NCBI GenBank assembly: GCA_029224185.1
Contig: CM055201.1
Location: 6,656,251 to 6,720,250 of the forward strand
Length of the DNA stretch: 64,000 bases
From: Karalla daura
Lineage: Eukaryota > Chordata > Actinopteri > Chaetodontiformes > Leiognathidae
Reading direction: 5' to 3'
In this document: positions 50,601 through 61,697 of the stretch, one piece after another
Position numbering within the stretch: position 1 is the first letter of the stretch
Layout: every line of letters starts with the position of its first letter
Position numbers and translations under genes: made by a program
Notes under the pieces: model-generated
Database searches by the model: none
What the model saw: only the letters and a program-made list of their open reading frames with translations
What the model was told of the DNA's origin: nothing

Positions 50601-52570
50601 TTTGTCCTTTCAGATTGGCTGGGTGATTAGCTCTTCACATATCATCAAGCAAGTGAAAAAAATCCATCTTTATAGTGTTTACCAGTGTCCTACACCTATT
50701 CAGGTAAGCACATGCTTGTTCCGTCATGGTAACTGGATGTTTCTCCAAGAGGCTTCTTTTGTTCAGGCTGATTTGTGGGGAATCACAGGAAGGCCTTAGA
50801 TTATCCGATGTCTGCTGTTACTGTACCTTGGCACCTGCCTATTACTCACCATGGTGTTGCCAAAAGCATAGGTTTTTTCTTCTCCTTCTGGGGAAGTCCT
50901 AACATTCATGTGTGAAAAATCAACAAATTTTGCTTAAATCAATTGCAAACGATGAAGTCTATCACTCTGTTTCATATCTCCTCCCACAATTCTGCTCAGT
51001 TGACACCAAATTTGATACAGACTGTCTTCAGACTGTCCTAAACAAATTATTCATACAGACTTTTGATTTACCAGCAATTGGGCCTACAGTGTATCAAAAT
51101 GTTTGAATATAAACAGTATATTAAACGTAGTTTGTCTTTACATGGTAAGAGCTTCTATCTGTCAAGTCACAGAATGACTTTGTCAATTTGTGAAGCTATG
51201 TGCTTCATCACCACTTGTCAATTAGCTCAGTGAGGTGGAGGATGTTTCTTGATGTTTAAGATTGTGGGTTCAAGTGAGACATTTGCCCAAACTTTTCAAA
51301 AAGGTCTAGTCCCATCCCAGATGTCCTCAACTAGAAACACAAGACATTAGTCCTTATGGTGGCGCTACAGCAAGCATCTAAATTTCAAAACTTTGAAAGT
51401 CCATAACAAATCAACCAAATGTGTTACAGCTTTGGAACTTTGATTTTTCCCAGAATTGCCCGGCTCTGACCATTGCTGCACGGCAGCTATAATTAGAGTT
51501 TAGATCCTCTAATCACCTTAAACATGCATGTTTATGGACTGTGGAGTAAACTGGAGTAATCGGAGATAACCCATGCAATCTTGGGCAGAACATGCAAACT
51601 ACCACTGAAAAGTCCCCATCTGACAAGGACCCAAAAGTGGCACATTATTTCAGTGTTATCCACCGAATCAGCGTGTCACCGAGAAATCCTAGACGTTGTG
51701 TTTAAGATGCTTTAACTCAATGTAATAGAATCAACTTGACCAAAACATTTGGACCATTTGGACTTTGACAGAAAATGTTGAACCTTGAATCTTGCTATCA
51801 ACAGGAGGCAGTAGCTCAGGCATTTGAGAGAGAATATGAGTTGTTTGGGACTCCAGAGAGCTACTTCCAGCAGCTGCCCGCAATGCTGCAACTCAAGAGG
51901 GATAAGCTGGCCTCAAGCCTGGAGAGTGTGGGTCTGCAGCCCATCATGCCAGAGGGAGGCTATTTTGTGATCGCTGATTTCTCCTCTGTCAGTGAGTGAA
52001 GGACAAATGTCATCTTTTGAAACAATATTCAAAAATATTTTTTCTACTCTTATAAGTGTCAACAGACTAATGTTTATCACAGCTTTTATTTAATTTTTTT
52101 TCCAGAGGTGGATTTCAAAGACCAGAGCTCTGAGGACAGGAACGAGGACTACAAATTTGGAAAATGGTTAATCATGGAAAAGGTAAATAGTACTTATACT
52201 CTGAAGACCTAACTGGACCGGTCCACCTTGTTTTCTGTAACAGTTGCCATAGTAAATCTCTCATAATTTTATCGAAAAGTTGTCTACCTGGCAATAAATC
52301 TGACTCTGATTTCTTTTTGCAGGGTTTGGCTACAATCCCTGTTTCTCCATTCTACTGTCCAGAGCACAGGAAGGAGTTTGACAAATATGTCAGATTCTGC
52401 TTTGTTAAGGTGACCTCTATCACTGAAAAAATAAGTAAAGTAAATTAGTCAATCCAAGCCTCTTCATCTGTCAGACCTTCTCCCTCATTGCCCCCCTCTT
52501 TGTGTTATAGGAGGACTCCACCCTGGATGCAGCAGAGGCCATCCTGAGAAAGTGGCGTCAGGGACCGTAA
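47652..52570 (+). CDS. KYAT1-like aminotransferase, copy A
   Basis: PLP-dependent fold-type I aminotransferase / cysteine-conjugate beta-lyase family (kynurenine aminotransferase). Twelve coding exons: 47652-47692, 48614-48761, 49518-49667, 49778-49864, 50062-50184 (or from 50059), 50264-50384, 50469-50545, 50614-50703, 51805-51991, 52106-52182, 52323-52409, 52511-52570; 415-416 aa (human KYAT1 422). Conserved: NPLGK with the cofactor Asn, SDDVYEW, PLP lysine in SSGGKTFSATGWK, and the substrate-carboxylate Arg in RFCFVKED. Non-canonical relative to human: Ala-His for Gly34-Gln35 (SLAHGYPDF), Leu for Tyr101 (VTMGALHALF), Asn for Asp126 (EPFFNVY), Gln for His279 (VYQCPT). No stop or frameshift seen. 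A likely 5' UTR exon ends at 47563 (donor gtaagt). I leave the symbol blank because the fish copies need a tree. Confidence 0.9.
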
Positions 52571-52866
52571 ATGAAGAGGCATCGATCCGTCCTTCCAGAC
52601 TTCAGCGAGCCATACCAGCAGTCCTGCATTACCTCCATTGTTAAAACGAGCCATAATTGAATGTTTACATGCCATAGCAGGACACACACTGACAGGCACA
52701 GAAACATGGCATCCACATTTTATAGCTTAGGCTGATAATCTTTTTGATTGTCCTTGTGAAATGAGTTTAAATTACAGAAGAAATATTTCTGGGTATTTTG
52801 ATTATTTCATAAGAGATACTGTCTTGGATCTGCGAACTGTGCTGTAAACTGTTCTGTAAAGCTCGT

Positions 52867-52872
52867 AATAAA
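52867..52872 (+). terminator. Poly(A) signal of KYAT copy A
   Basis: AATAAA about 300 bases after the copy A stop. Confidence 0.7.
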
Positions 52873-54158
52873 TCTACATAATGTAATTTCCATCGTTATT
52901 CCTCAGTGCCGTAAAGGCCCTTTGTCACAGTGTTAAAGGTAAAGTGAGTAAAAGTAGAATTTTAATTCATAATGCACATTTAAAAACAGTGAAAACTGAC
53001 CAAAGTTTTATACATTGTCTGGCTAAGAGAACAATAAAATGAGCAATAAAACATGATAAAAGCATCACATGGACAAGCAGCAGTAAAAGCAGAGACAATT
53101 AGGCCTGTGGCAAAGCATTAACCCGCACACAGTATAAGAACATGATAACATAGAACTAGACCTATGCATTCGGCACCGAATGTGATGGATATATCCCAGA
53201 ATTCCCCGAAGCATGATTGAACAATACATGTTGCTTCATTTGCATCAACTTTGCACCATGTAATTTTTTGCCCCAATTTTTTGCCCCTTGTGACAAAATA
53301 TACAATACGAAATGCATGACGTAGAACAATAAAAAGTACATAGGAAATGCTTAAAAGGCAACACAAAGGCTAAAAAAAGAGAAAAGAGCTGGGAAACCAA
53401 GAGGCAAAGACCAAAGTGTACAAGTGCGTTCGGATTTCGGATTCAAAAGTGATGATAGAGGGAGCAAATCTGACGCTGGGGGGCAAAACATTTCAGAGCC
53501 ATGGAGCTGCTACAGCAAAAGCCCGGTGTTTACAGTGGGACCAGGCAACATAGAGGACGTCTTTGTCAGTGGACCTGAGGGACCTGGATGCAGACTAGTG
53601 TTGCAACTTGTCTGTGAGGGGCCTGACCATGTAGTGACTTGAAAACCAGAAGGAGTATTATGAACTTGAAAACAGATGTGGAGCCAGTGCAAGGAGGAGA
53701 GGACAGGAGTGAAGTGTTCATGCCTCTTAGTGCACCAACTACAGGCATACTATAGCAGTGATCTAGCCAAGATGTTATAAAGGCAATGATGACTGTTTCC
53801 AAATACTGAAAGGATAGGGAAAGCTTGAGGTGGGAGATAACTCTCAGCTGGTGGTACATATACTGTAGTTGTTCTGTATGTTGAGTGAACCCAAATGCAT
53901 CCAATACATCACAAAACTCCTTAATCATGGGTTTATCCTGACAGCATATATGAATATATAAATCACTCAGCAACAATAAACATTGATCATTTATAGAGAT
54001 TTTAAAAAAAACATGTGCTGCTGGCAACTGCCATTTTGGGTGAACCTAAATATTTAGGTAAATATTTAGAGTGAAACAAAATATTTGGGTATAATGAAAT
54101 ATTTTGGTTCACCCTAAATATTTCGTTTTAAGATTTATATTTAAGATGTATATTTATA

Positions 54159-54236
<78 letters not shown>

Positions 54237-54960
54237 TTATTAGTATTATTAGTATTAGTATTATTATTATTATTATTATTATTATCACTATTATATTTGT
54301 ATTGACATTAAAGTGTAATATTTAATATTTAAATCAAACTATTTAGCATATTTATAAGTTAGCAAATCTTGTTGTAAATGTGCTAAAAAGTGATTTTCAA
54401 AAATTCACACCACTTTTTCAAGGAATGTTTTAAGCTAAATGTGACAAATTGATGGTGTTATTTTCAGCATGAGCCGTTTTACAAACCTTTAGTTTAGTAC
54501 AAACCTGGTTTTGGGGAACTGAAATACCCAATACTAAATGGTTCCTGTGGCCTGCTATTGTCTTCATTTGCACCAAAGAAAAAACCTGAAAAATCACGTG
54601 AAAAAACATCAAAAAGGACATCTCGGGCCAGTGCAATCTTGTGTATTCTAGCAGTATTCTAGTGGAGAGCAAAAATTGAGATTCTCACCCTCCTCACCCT
54701 CTCAATCCCACGCAGGTGAAAATCAGCTGACTTAAAACCTCTGGTAACACACATCCCCACCTGGCTCCACCCAATTGCCACCCACAGAGATGTATCACTA
54801 AACTACACTACAATAACTATGATAAGGCCAACAAACTTCTCCTGAAAATGCAGCTGCTGCAAAAACGAAAGGAAATTGTGCCATCTGTAGGATATACTAT
54901 GAATCACAATAACTGTGGTGTTCCAACACAGAGGAATATGACTTTATTATTTGGTGGTTT
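52873..54960. other. Spacer after KYAT copy A
   Basis: AT-rich sequence without a convincing gene. It contains the trinucleotide repeat at 54161-54289. Open frames near 53566-54027 have no coding bias. Confidence 0.5.
54161..54289. repeat. (ATT)n/(AGT)n compound microsatellite
   Basis: ATT repeats that switch to AGT repeats and back. Confidence 0.95.
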
Positions 54961-55332
54961 TCAAATTTTGAGATATTAAGTCAGAATAATGAGCTATGAA
55001 ATCAATAATAAGAGTTGTAAATTATTGTTATGAAATGCCAAGTCAAGAAGAGATGAGATAATAGTGAGATCCACGATTATAATACCACAGCAAGTCAAAA
55101 TCGGGCCTAGCATGTAGCATTTAGCTATTGGCTTGGGTAACTGTCAGCAAAATATTACAAGCATTTAAAAAATGAAGCATAATCAATCAAGGTATGTTGA
55201 TTCAACACAGAGGCTAAGTTCACTGAATCATTACCTAGTAGTAAGTTTAACAGACTGCCCCAAGCTGCTGCTGATACTGATGCTGGTCACGAAAAAAGGC
55301 TTCGTGATGGGGTCGCTGCTCGTTCGCTTGCG

Positions 55333-55335
<3 letters not shown>

Positions 55336-55410
<75 letters not shown>
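55336..55410. repeat. (CT)n microsatellite
   Basis: Pure CT run of about 75 bases inside the SURF6 pseudogene block; absent from the parental SURF6 region. Confidence 0.97.
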
Positions 55411-55415
<5 letters not shown>

Positions 55416-55484
55416 CTCCTCCTATCCTACTTATTTTCTCTCCCATTCAATATAGGGGACATTTTCAGGGACTTTTAACCGGGG

Positions 55485-55491
55485 AAAAAAA

Positions 55492-55529
<38 letters not shown>

Positions 55530-55537
55530 TTTTTTTT
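55485..55537. repeat. (TA)n palindrome with matching A7/T8 arms
   Basis: Arms aaaaaaagtgta and tacactttttttt flank a TA run, so the entire 53 bases fold on themselves as a hairpin or cruciform. Confidence 0.9.
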
Positions 55538-55990
55538 AACATTGAAGGAGGATTGAGGAGTCCAGAGGGCAGGTATTCAAGGTACACCCAAAGGATTGAC
55601 ATTTCCTCCCAAAAATGTTTGCATGGTACAGCACAAGTGTTGTGAGGAATGACAGCCTCAGAATTTAAGAATTCACTGGGTATGTGTTTACATTTTGGTT
55701 CCTTGACTGATTCTGCACATTTGTCTTGTCCACTAAAGGACGCATTTTCAGAAGAGGTCCAGTCAAAGCAAGAATGTGAGTTTCCAATGAAGGAACTGGC
55801 TGAAAAAAAAGGGATGAAACTGCCATCCTCCTCAACAAGGCGGAGATGGTGGACAAGAGACACGTGGACAGGGCATGACAAAAGAAGCTGAAAAAGCAGA
55901 GCGTGAAGGGCAAGCAAACATCACTGATTGGGAAGAACTACAAGCAGCAGCATCCTGAAACACAAGCATGTCAAGGCAGATAAGAAGAGG

Positions 55991-56577
55991 GGCTGTTATG
56001 GTGCGGCAGCACCGATTGAAGAGGCAGGATCCAGATGTAGATGAAATAAATTTAATAATGAAATAAGCAGAACAAAAGAGCAACCACAAACAGATGGAGC
56101 TAAGCACACAGGCTGTACAAACGAAAGAAAAAATACAACAAAAACATCTTCCACAAAAGGTGGAGCAGGGCACACAGGCTTGAGTCCAAATTCACAGGAT
56201 GGAAAACCAGAACAGGCACACCACGAAGGGTGGCAGCAAAATGGGACAGAGGTCAGAGCGGAATCTGGAAACAGGACAAAGCTACTCAAAAACTCAGTCA
56301 GAGTGAGAGGACAGGACTCAGTGACCACCATGCAGGTTAGACTGACACTGGAAACAGGAGGAGCAGCTCCTAAAGGAAGGTGTTGATTGCAGATGCAGTG
56401 CAGGTGGTGAGGAGCGCTCAGGTGAGCTGATTGCTCTCACACTCCACCCCACATTCTCAGAAGTGCCTGAAAGAAAAGAAAAGAACAAACAAAAACCTGC
56501 GGTCCTTTTAGGGCCACATTCCAACAGAGACAGGGCATGGGAAAAGGGCAGACTGCCTGGGGAAGCCTGATTTATAG
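55991..56577. mobile_element. Repeat-derived insertion in SURF6 pseudogene 3' end
   Basis: About 590 bases with no match to SURF6 break the pseudogene between exon 4-like sequence and the SURF6 3' flank, which resumes at 56578 (cacgttgttgaagagtttac). The style (aataaatttaataatgaaat, repeated acaggctgtac) resembles fish retroelement debris. No target-site duplication or terminal repeat was clear to me, so the class is open. Confidence 0.45.
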
Positions 56578-56714
56578 ACACGTTGTTGAAGAGTTTACTT
56601 CAACTCTGGTAAATAAGCAACTATTACTATAGTGTGATTGTTAATAAATAGTGATCCTTCACTACTAGGAACTTCAGTGACTAACAATAATCCACTTTAT
56701 TTTATCAACTATTG

Positions 56715-56797
<83 letters not shown>

Positions 56798-56817
56798 TAG
56801 ATAGATAGATAGATAGA
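56715..56817. repeat. (GATA)n-(GACA)n-(GATA)n microsatellite
   Basis: GACA core flanked by GATA repeats on both sides, a mirrored compound repeat. Confidence 0.97.
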
Positions 56818-57230
56818 GCTCTCTCTTTTCAACCCAATAGCTTAATAGTACCTTTTGGATAATCTTGGATAATGGGACCCTTTATCCTAAAATATGCAGT
56901 TTTTACCATCCTGCTGTGCACCTGAATTTTGGCATCAACTGCGAATATGTACCTAATTTAAGAAAGACCTCAAATAACCTCAAGGCTCGCAGGTTCTGAG
57001 AGCAAACATTCAAAACTTCTCTCAACTGGAGTCTTCTTCTCAGTCTTCCCTCACTGCAGCATCAATCCTCAATCAAAGGCACTCGTCAGGAAACTTTGCC
57101 ACAGACTGAGCTGCAATTCATAAGGCTTCATTACATCAAATAGTGAGTACAGCTATAGGAAACTGGAAGATTTGATACTGTCTCATCATCTGAAGTCTGT
57201 CATTCAATTGTGTGTTTGTTTCAGGTGATC

Positions 57231-60200
57231 ATGTTGCGGCGTATCAATAAATTGGCTGATGATGACGTATGGTAAGTAATCGGCTGGACAGTTATATCAG
57301 AAAAAAACAGAACAGTTTTTCAAGATGTGTACAAGTTGAGACCATATTGATGTATTCAGCAAGCTGTCGAAATGTGAACAAATCAATATTTGGATTTGAA
57401 AGATGGTTGTGAGGGTGACTGTGCATTGGTGCATAGTGCTGTCACAGCAAGAGTGTCCCAGGTTCAGGCTCAGGCCAAGGGCTCTGTTGCCCTATAGTTA
57501 TCAACAAACCCCTGTGACACCATTAGCAGATAAGACAATAGATGGATGGAAATGGTTGCAGGAACTGCAGGTGCTGCAGAACCTCAAAGGCCAGGGAGTA
57601 TTTCATGTGGTCATATCATAGATTATACTCTGCAGAGTTGTTACTGATTGTCTTCATGTTCTCTGCCAACAGGCTGGACTTTGCAAAACTTTCAGCAAGG
57701 TTCAATCCAGTGAGCCTGGCACACGGATATCCTGACTTCTCTCCCCCTGAGTTTCTCAGAGAGGCTCTCTGCAAAGTCATGAACGGAGAACCCATGGTGC
57801 ACCAGTACGCACGACCTTTTGTAGGTTGAAAATCTTTCTTATCTTCTGTCCAAACTTAGATAATGATTCTCAACTTTCAACAGGTTTTGAAGGGACAAAT
57901 AAATGCAGCACAAACAGTTTGAAACATCTTAACCATATATTTCCCTTTGTATATTTGTTACATTGGAGTTGGAGATCTCCAACTTGTCAACAAGATCAAG
58001 ACTTTCCAGTCTTTCCAGTTTTTCTGCCCCACTGGTGGATTATTTGGGCACTGCAATCAATGATGGGCTTTTAAATGTAACTTCCAAAATGTCTGCACTC
58101 TTGTGAATCTTTGTTGTACTGAGGAATATTTGTTTTTGTCCGTACTACATATTGTGTAGATTGTCATTTATGCCAGTAGTATTGAATATAATATAAAATA
58201 AGTTATTTCTGAAAAACGTATAATGAAGACTATGCTTCATTCAATTATTAGACTTATTCCTTAGGTCAAGCATTACTGATTTTTGCCATCTCTCTCCTTC
58301 CAGGGCTACCCCCGACTTGTAAAAAGTCTTGCAAAATTCTTCAGTCGGGTTGTGGGACGTGAGATCGATCCTTTTGAAGACATCCTGGTCACAATGGGAG
58401 CTTTACATGCTCTGTTCTGTACTTTTCAAACTGTTTTTGAGGAAGGGGACGAGGTAAGGAGTCCTTCAATGTCCTACAGTGTAGCAGTAATTGCTTTGAT
58501 TGTGTGTTAAAGTGCAGTAAAATATCACCTCATGGTCAATAACCTTTTTGACAGATTGAGAGAAATTTGTCTTTCAGATCATAGTCATTGAACCATTCTT
58601 CAACATCTACACTCCATTGCTGATGGCTGCTGGAACAAAGCCAGTGTATGTCCCTCTGAGGCCGGTCAGTAGTGTTTTGTCCCAATACGAGTGCATCCTT
58701 GAGCCATTCTATCTCTAGCTTCTGTCTTTGTATGTGTTATGTGCCTCCAAACGAAGTGAGAATGAGCCATGAAATGAACAGACAGTAATTACTTCATTTG
58801 AACATTGCACAGCCTTGAATTCCTTTTCATTATTATTTCTCCCTTTGTGAAATGTGAGAAGGTGGAGGGAAAGGCTGTCTTGTCAAGTGGTGACTGGGTG
58901 CTTTCTGCGGAGGAGCTGGCCAGTAAATTCACTCCACGCACCAAAGCAATCCTTATCAACTCTCCCAGCAACCCGCTGGGCAAGGTGAGTGATTGTTTCT
59001 CCCTCTAAAGCCAGCCAAGTTAATGCAACCAGCCAATTCTTCACACATCCATGCCATTGACAGGTTTTCAAGACTGAGGAACTGCAGATGATTGCAGATC
59101 TCTGCATCAAGCACAATGTGCTGTGCATCAGTGACGATGTGTATGAGTGGCTGACTTATGATGGAGCCAAGCATGTCAAGATAGGTGAGAAAGAGCCATA
59201 GCTCAGCACTATATGAACAGCACATACACCTGTAATGACTGATGGAATAACCATGTGGATATTGACAGCCAGCCTTCCTGGGATGTGGGAACGAACCATC
59301 ACAATAAGCAGCGGTGGGAAGACCTTCAGTGCGACTGGTTGGAAGGTGCTGCTCGCACTCCTTCAGTGTTCAAGTGTTCTTCATGGCTATGACGACGTGT
59401 TTTGTCCTTTCAGATTGGCTGGGTGATTAGCTCTTCACATATCATCAAGGAAGCGAAAAAAATCCATCGTTACAGTGTTTACCATTGTCCTACACCTATT
59501 CAGGTAAGCACGTGCTGACATTGTTCCTCTCGGTCCAAGGAGTTTGTCAGTCATGGCAACTGGCTATAACTGGCAGCTATAATTAGAGTTTAGATCCTCT
59601 TATCACCCTAAACATGCATGTTTTTGAACTGGGGTAAACTGGAATCATCAGAGAAAACCCATGCAATCTTGGGCAGAACATGAAAACTACCACTGAAATG
59701 TTCCCATCTGACCAGGACCCAAAAGTGACAGTGTTATCCACCAAACGCAGAAATCCTAAACGTTGTGTTTAAGATGCTTTAACTCAATGTAATAGAATCA
59801 ACTTGACCAAAAAAAATTGGACCATTTGGATTTTGACATAAAATGTTGAATCTTGCTATCAACAGGAGGCAGTAGCTCAGGCATTTGAGAGAGAATATGA
59901 GTTGTTTGGGACTCCAGAGAGCTACTTCCAGCAGCTGCCCGCAATGCTGCAACTCAAGAGGGATAAGCTGGCCTCAAGCCTGGAGAGTGTGGGTCTGCAG
60001 CCTGTTGTGCCAGAGGGAGGCTATTTTATGATCGCTGATTTCTCCTCTGTCAGTGAGTGAAGGACAAATGTCATCTTTTGAAACAATATTCAAAAATATT
60101 TCTTTCTACTCTTATAAGTGTCAACAGACTAATGTTCAGCACAGCTATTATTTAATTTTTTTTCCAGAGGTGGATTTCAAAGACCAGAGCTCTGAGGACA

Positions 60201-60595
60201 GGAACGAGGACTACAAATTTGGAAAATGGTTAATCATGGAAAAGGTAAATAGTACTTCTACTCTGAAGACCTGACTGGACTGGTCCACCTTGTCCATTCC
60301 CTCGTAATTGTATAGTAAAGTTTTGTATCTTCCTGGCAATAAATCTGACTCTGATTTCTTTTTGCAGGGTTTGGCTACAATCCCAGTTACTCCATTCTAC
60401 TGTCCAGAGCACAGGAAGGAGTTTGACAAATATATCAGATTCTGCTTTGTCAAGGTCTACCACTGAAACTACGCAAATTCAGGCCTCTTTATCTGTCAGA
60501 ACTTCTTCCTCACTGCCCCCCTCTTTGTGTTACAGGAGGACTCCACTCTGAATGCAGTCGAGGCAATCCTGAGAAAGTGGAGTCAGGGACAGTAA
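57231..60595 (+). CDS. KYAT1-like aminotransferase, copy B
   Basis: Second complete copy, very close to copy A. Exons: 57231-57271, 57673-57820, 58304-58453, 58578-58664, 58862-58984 (or from 58859), 59064-59184, 59269-59345, 59414-59503, 59866-60052, 60168-60244, 60368-60454, 60536-60595; all exon lengths equal those of copy A, giving 415-416 aa. Same reaction and fold expected. It shares the A-type changes SLAHGYPDF, VTMGALHALF and EPFFNIY, but keeps His279 (VYHCPT) and has Ser for the first Asn of the NNPLG motif (SPSNPLGK; the cofactor Asn itself is kept). PLP lysine (GGKTFSATGWK) and Arg (YIRFCFVK) are intact. The donor after 60454 (gtctac) is weak. A candidate 5' UTR exon ends near 57142. 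It sits downstream of the SURF6 pseudogene. Confidence 0.88.
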
Positions 60596-61017
60596 AAGAA
60601 GAAACCTTTTATGTCCAAATAGATTTCACAGAGTTCAAAGAGCATGCTGTAAACCTCACTGAACTACATATAAAAAGAGGAAATATGCCTTGTTCCTTTC
60701 ATTTTGAGATGCCTTTTGTGAATTGTTTGTTAAGTAGGCAAAGCTGGACTGATAAACTGGATAAAATGTAAGACTAGAATATATCATGCATATAATCGAG
60801 GCTTTCCAAACAATGTGTCATTTCTCACACTCATGTTTGGTTTAATCAAAATGTGGTGAACTTCACAATCTTCAGTAGAAGACTGACTGTGTTATTCATT
60901 CATACATTGATTCGCATGACTTTGTGATTGTATGTCAGTGCATCCAGCGAAATGATGAACCACTAAGAAAACTCTAACCTTTGCTCGGTGCTGGCTTCTG
61001 TCCCAGTCATTCTGGTT

Positions 61018-61023
61018 AATAAA
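61018..61023 (+). terminator. Poly(A) signal of KYAT copy B
   Basis: AATAAA about 420 bases after the copy B stop, the first good signal downstream. Confidence 0.6.
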
Positions 61024-61379
61024 CATGATCAAAACTTCAGAAACTATATATATATATGTGGTCATCCTCATGTTCAAGTCTCACATTTTTACCAATGCAT
61101 CTTCTTTCGAAAGCTGCCTCTTCAAACTTGGCAAATCCGTTGCAATAGGTGACAATTAGAAGGCAAGCTCTGAAGAAATGGCCTAGAAATGGTACACGAT
61201 GAGACTTCTAATATCATTGCTACTTTAGACTTTTAGACATAGAAAAAATATCTATGGAGGCCAGGTTTTTCATGTTCTAGTTAAAATTCAAAACAGTTGA
61301 ACAAAGCAGTCTGTCAGTATCAACCAATAAACCAGTTCACCATCAACTATTAGATGCCCTGGTACAGAGTGCTGACGTA

Positions 61380-61440
61380 ACGTTTCGCCCCGCCCACCCC
61401 GGAAGTGAAAATGAAAACACAAGAAGGTTGAAGGGGCGGA
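61380..61440 (+). promoter_or_regulatory. GC-box/ETS promoter upstream of KYAT copy C
   Basis: GC-rich island in otherwise AT-rich DNA: a GC-box-like CCCCGCCCACC and a perfect ETS core CCGGAAGT (61399-61406), with ggggcgga shortly after. It lies 300 bases before the copy C start codon. Comparable motifs were not seen upstream of copies A and B. Confidence 0.6.
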
Positions 61441-61697
61441 ACGGAACCGTCGAGTTCACCGGCTCTTTCACATTGATTTCAAACGAAGTAACACGTCTGG
61501 AGGTATAACACGATTGTGCCCCCTCTCAAGCGATGATCGTCCATTAATGGGAACAATCAGGAACCTTGTCACAAAGTTGACTCTAATTCGTCACTGTTTC
61601 AAACATCGCTGTGTGAGTACAACTGATATTGATACGAGTAGACATTTCTGTGTGGCTATTTTTTTTTATCCGCTTTTTTGTTTAATTCCAGGTAATC

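Larger units (their letters stand above)
54966..55990 (+). pseudogene. SURF6 pseudogene fragment
   Basis: 54966-55100 matches SURF6 intron 1 (around 43155-43340). 55547-55572 matches the end of exon 3 with its gtatt donor. 55732-55990 matches exon 4 in pieces (cgcattttcagaagaggtcc, atgaaggaactggctgaaaa, aagaactacaagcag, catcctgaaac). Three internal deletions relative to exon 4 and no start codon exclude a working SURF6 product. It proves that the block duplicated to make KYAT copy B began inside SURF6. Confidence 0.9.
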
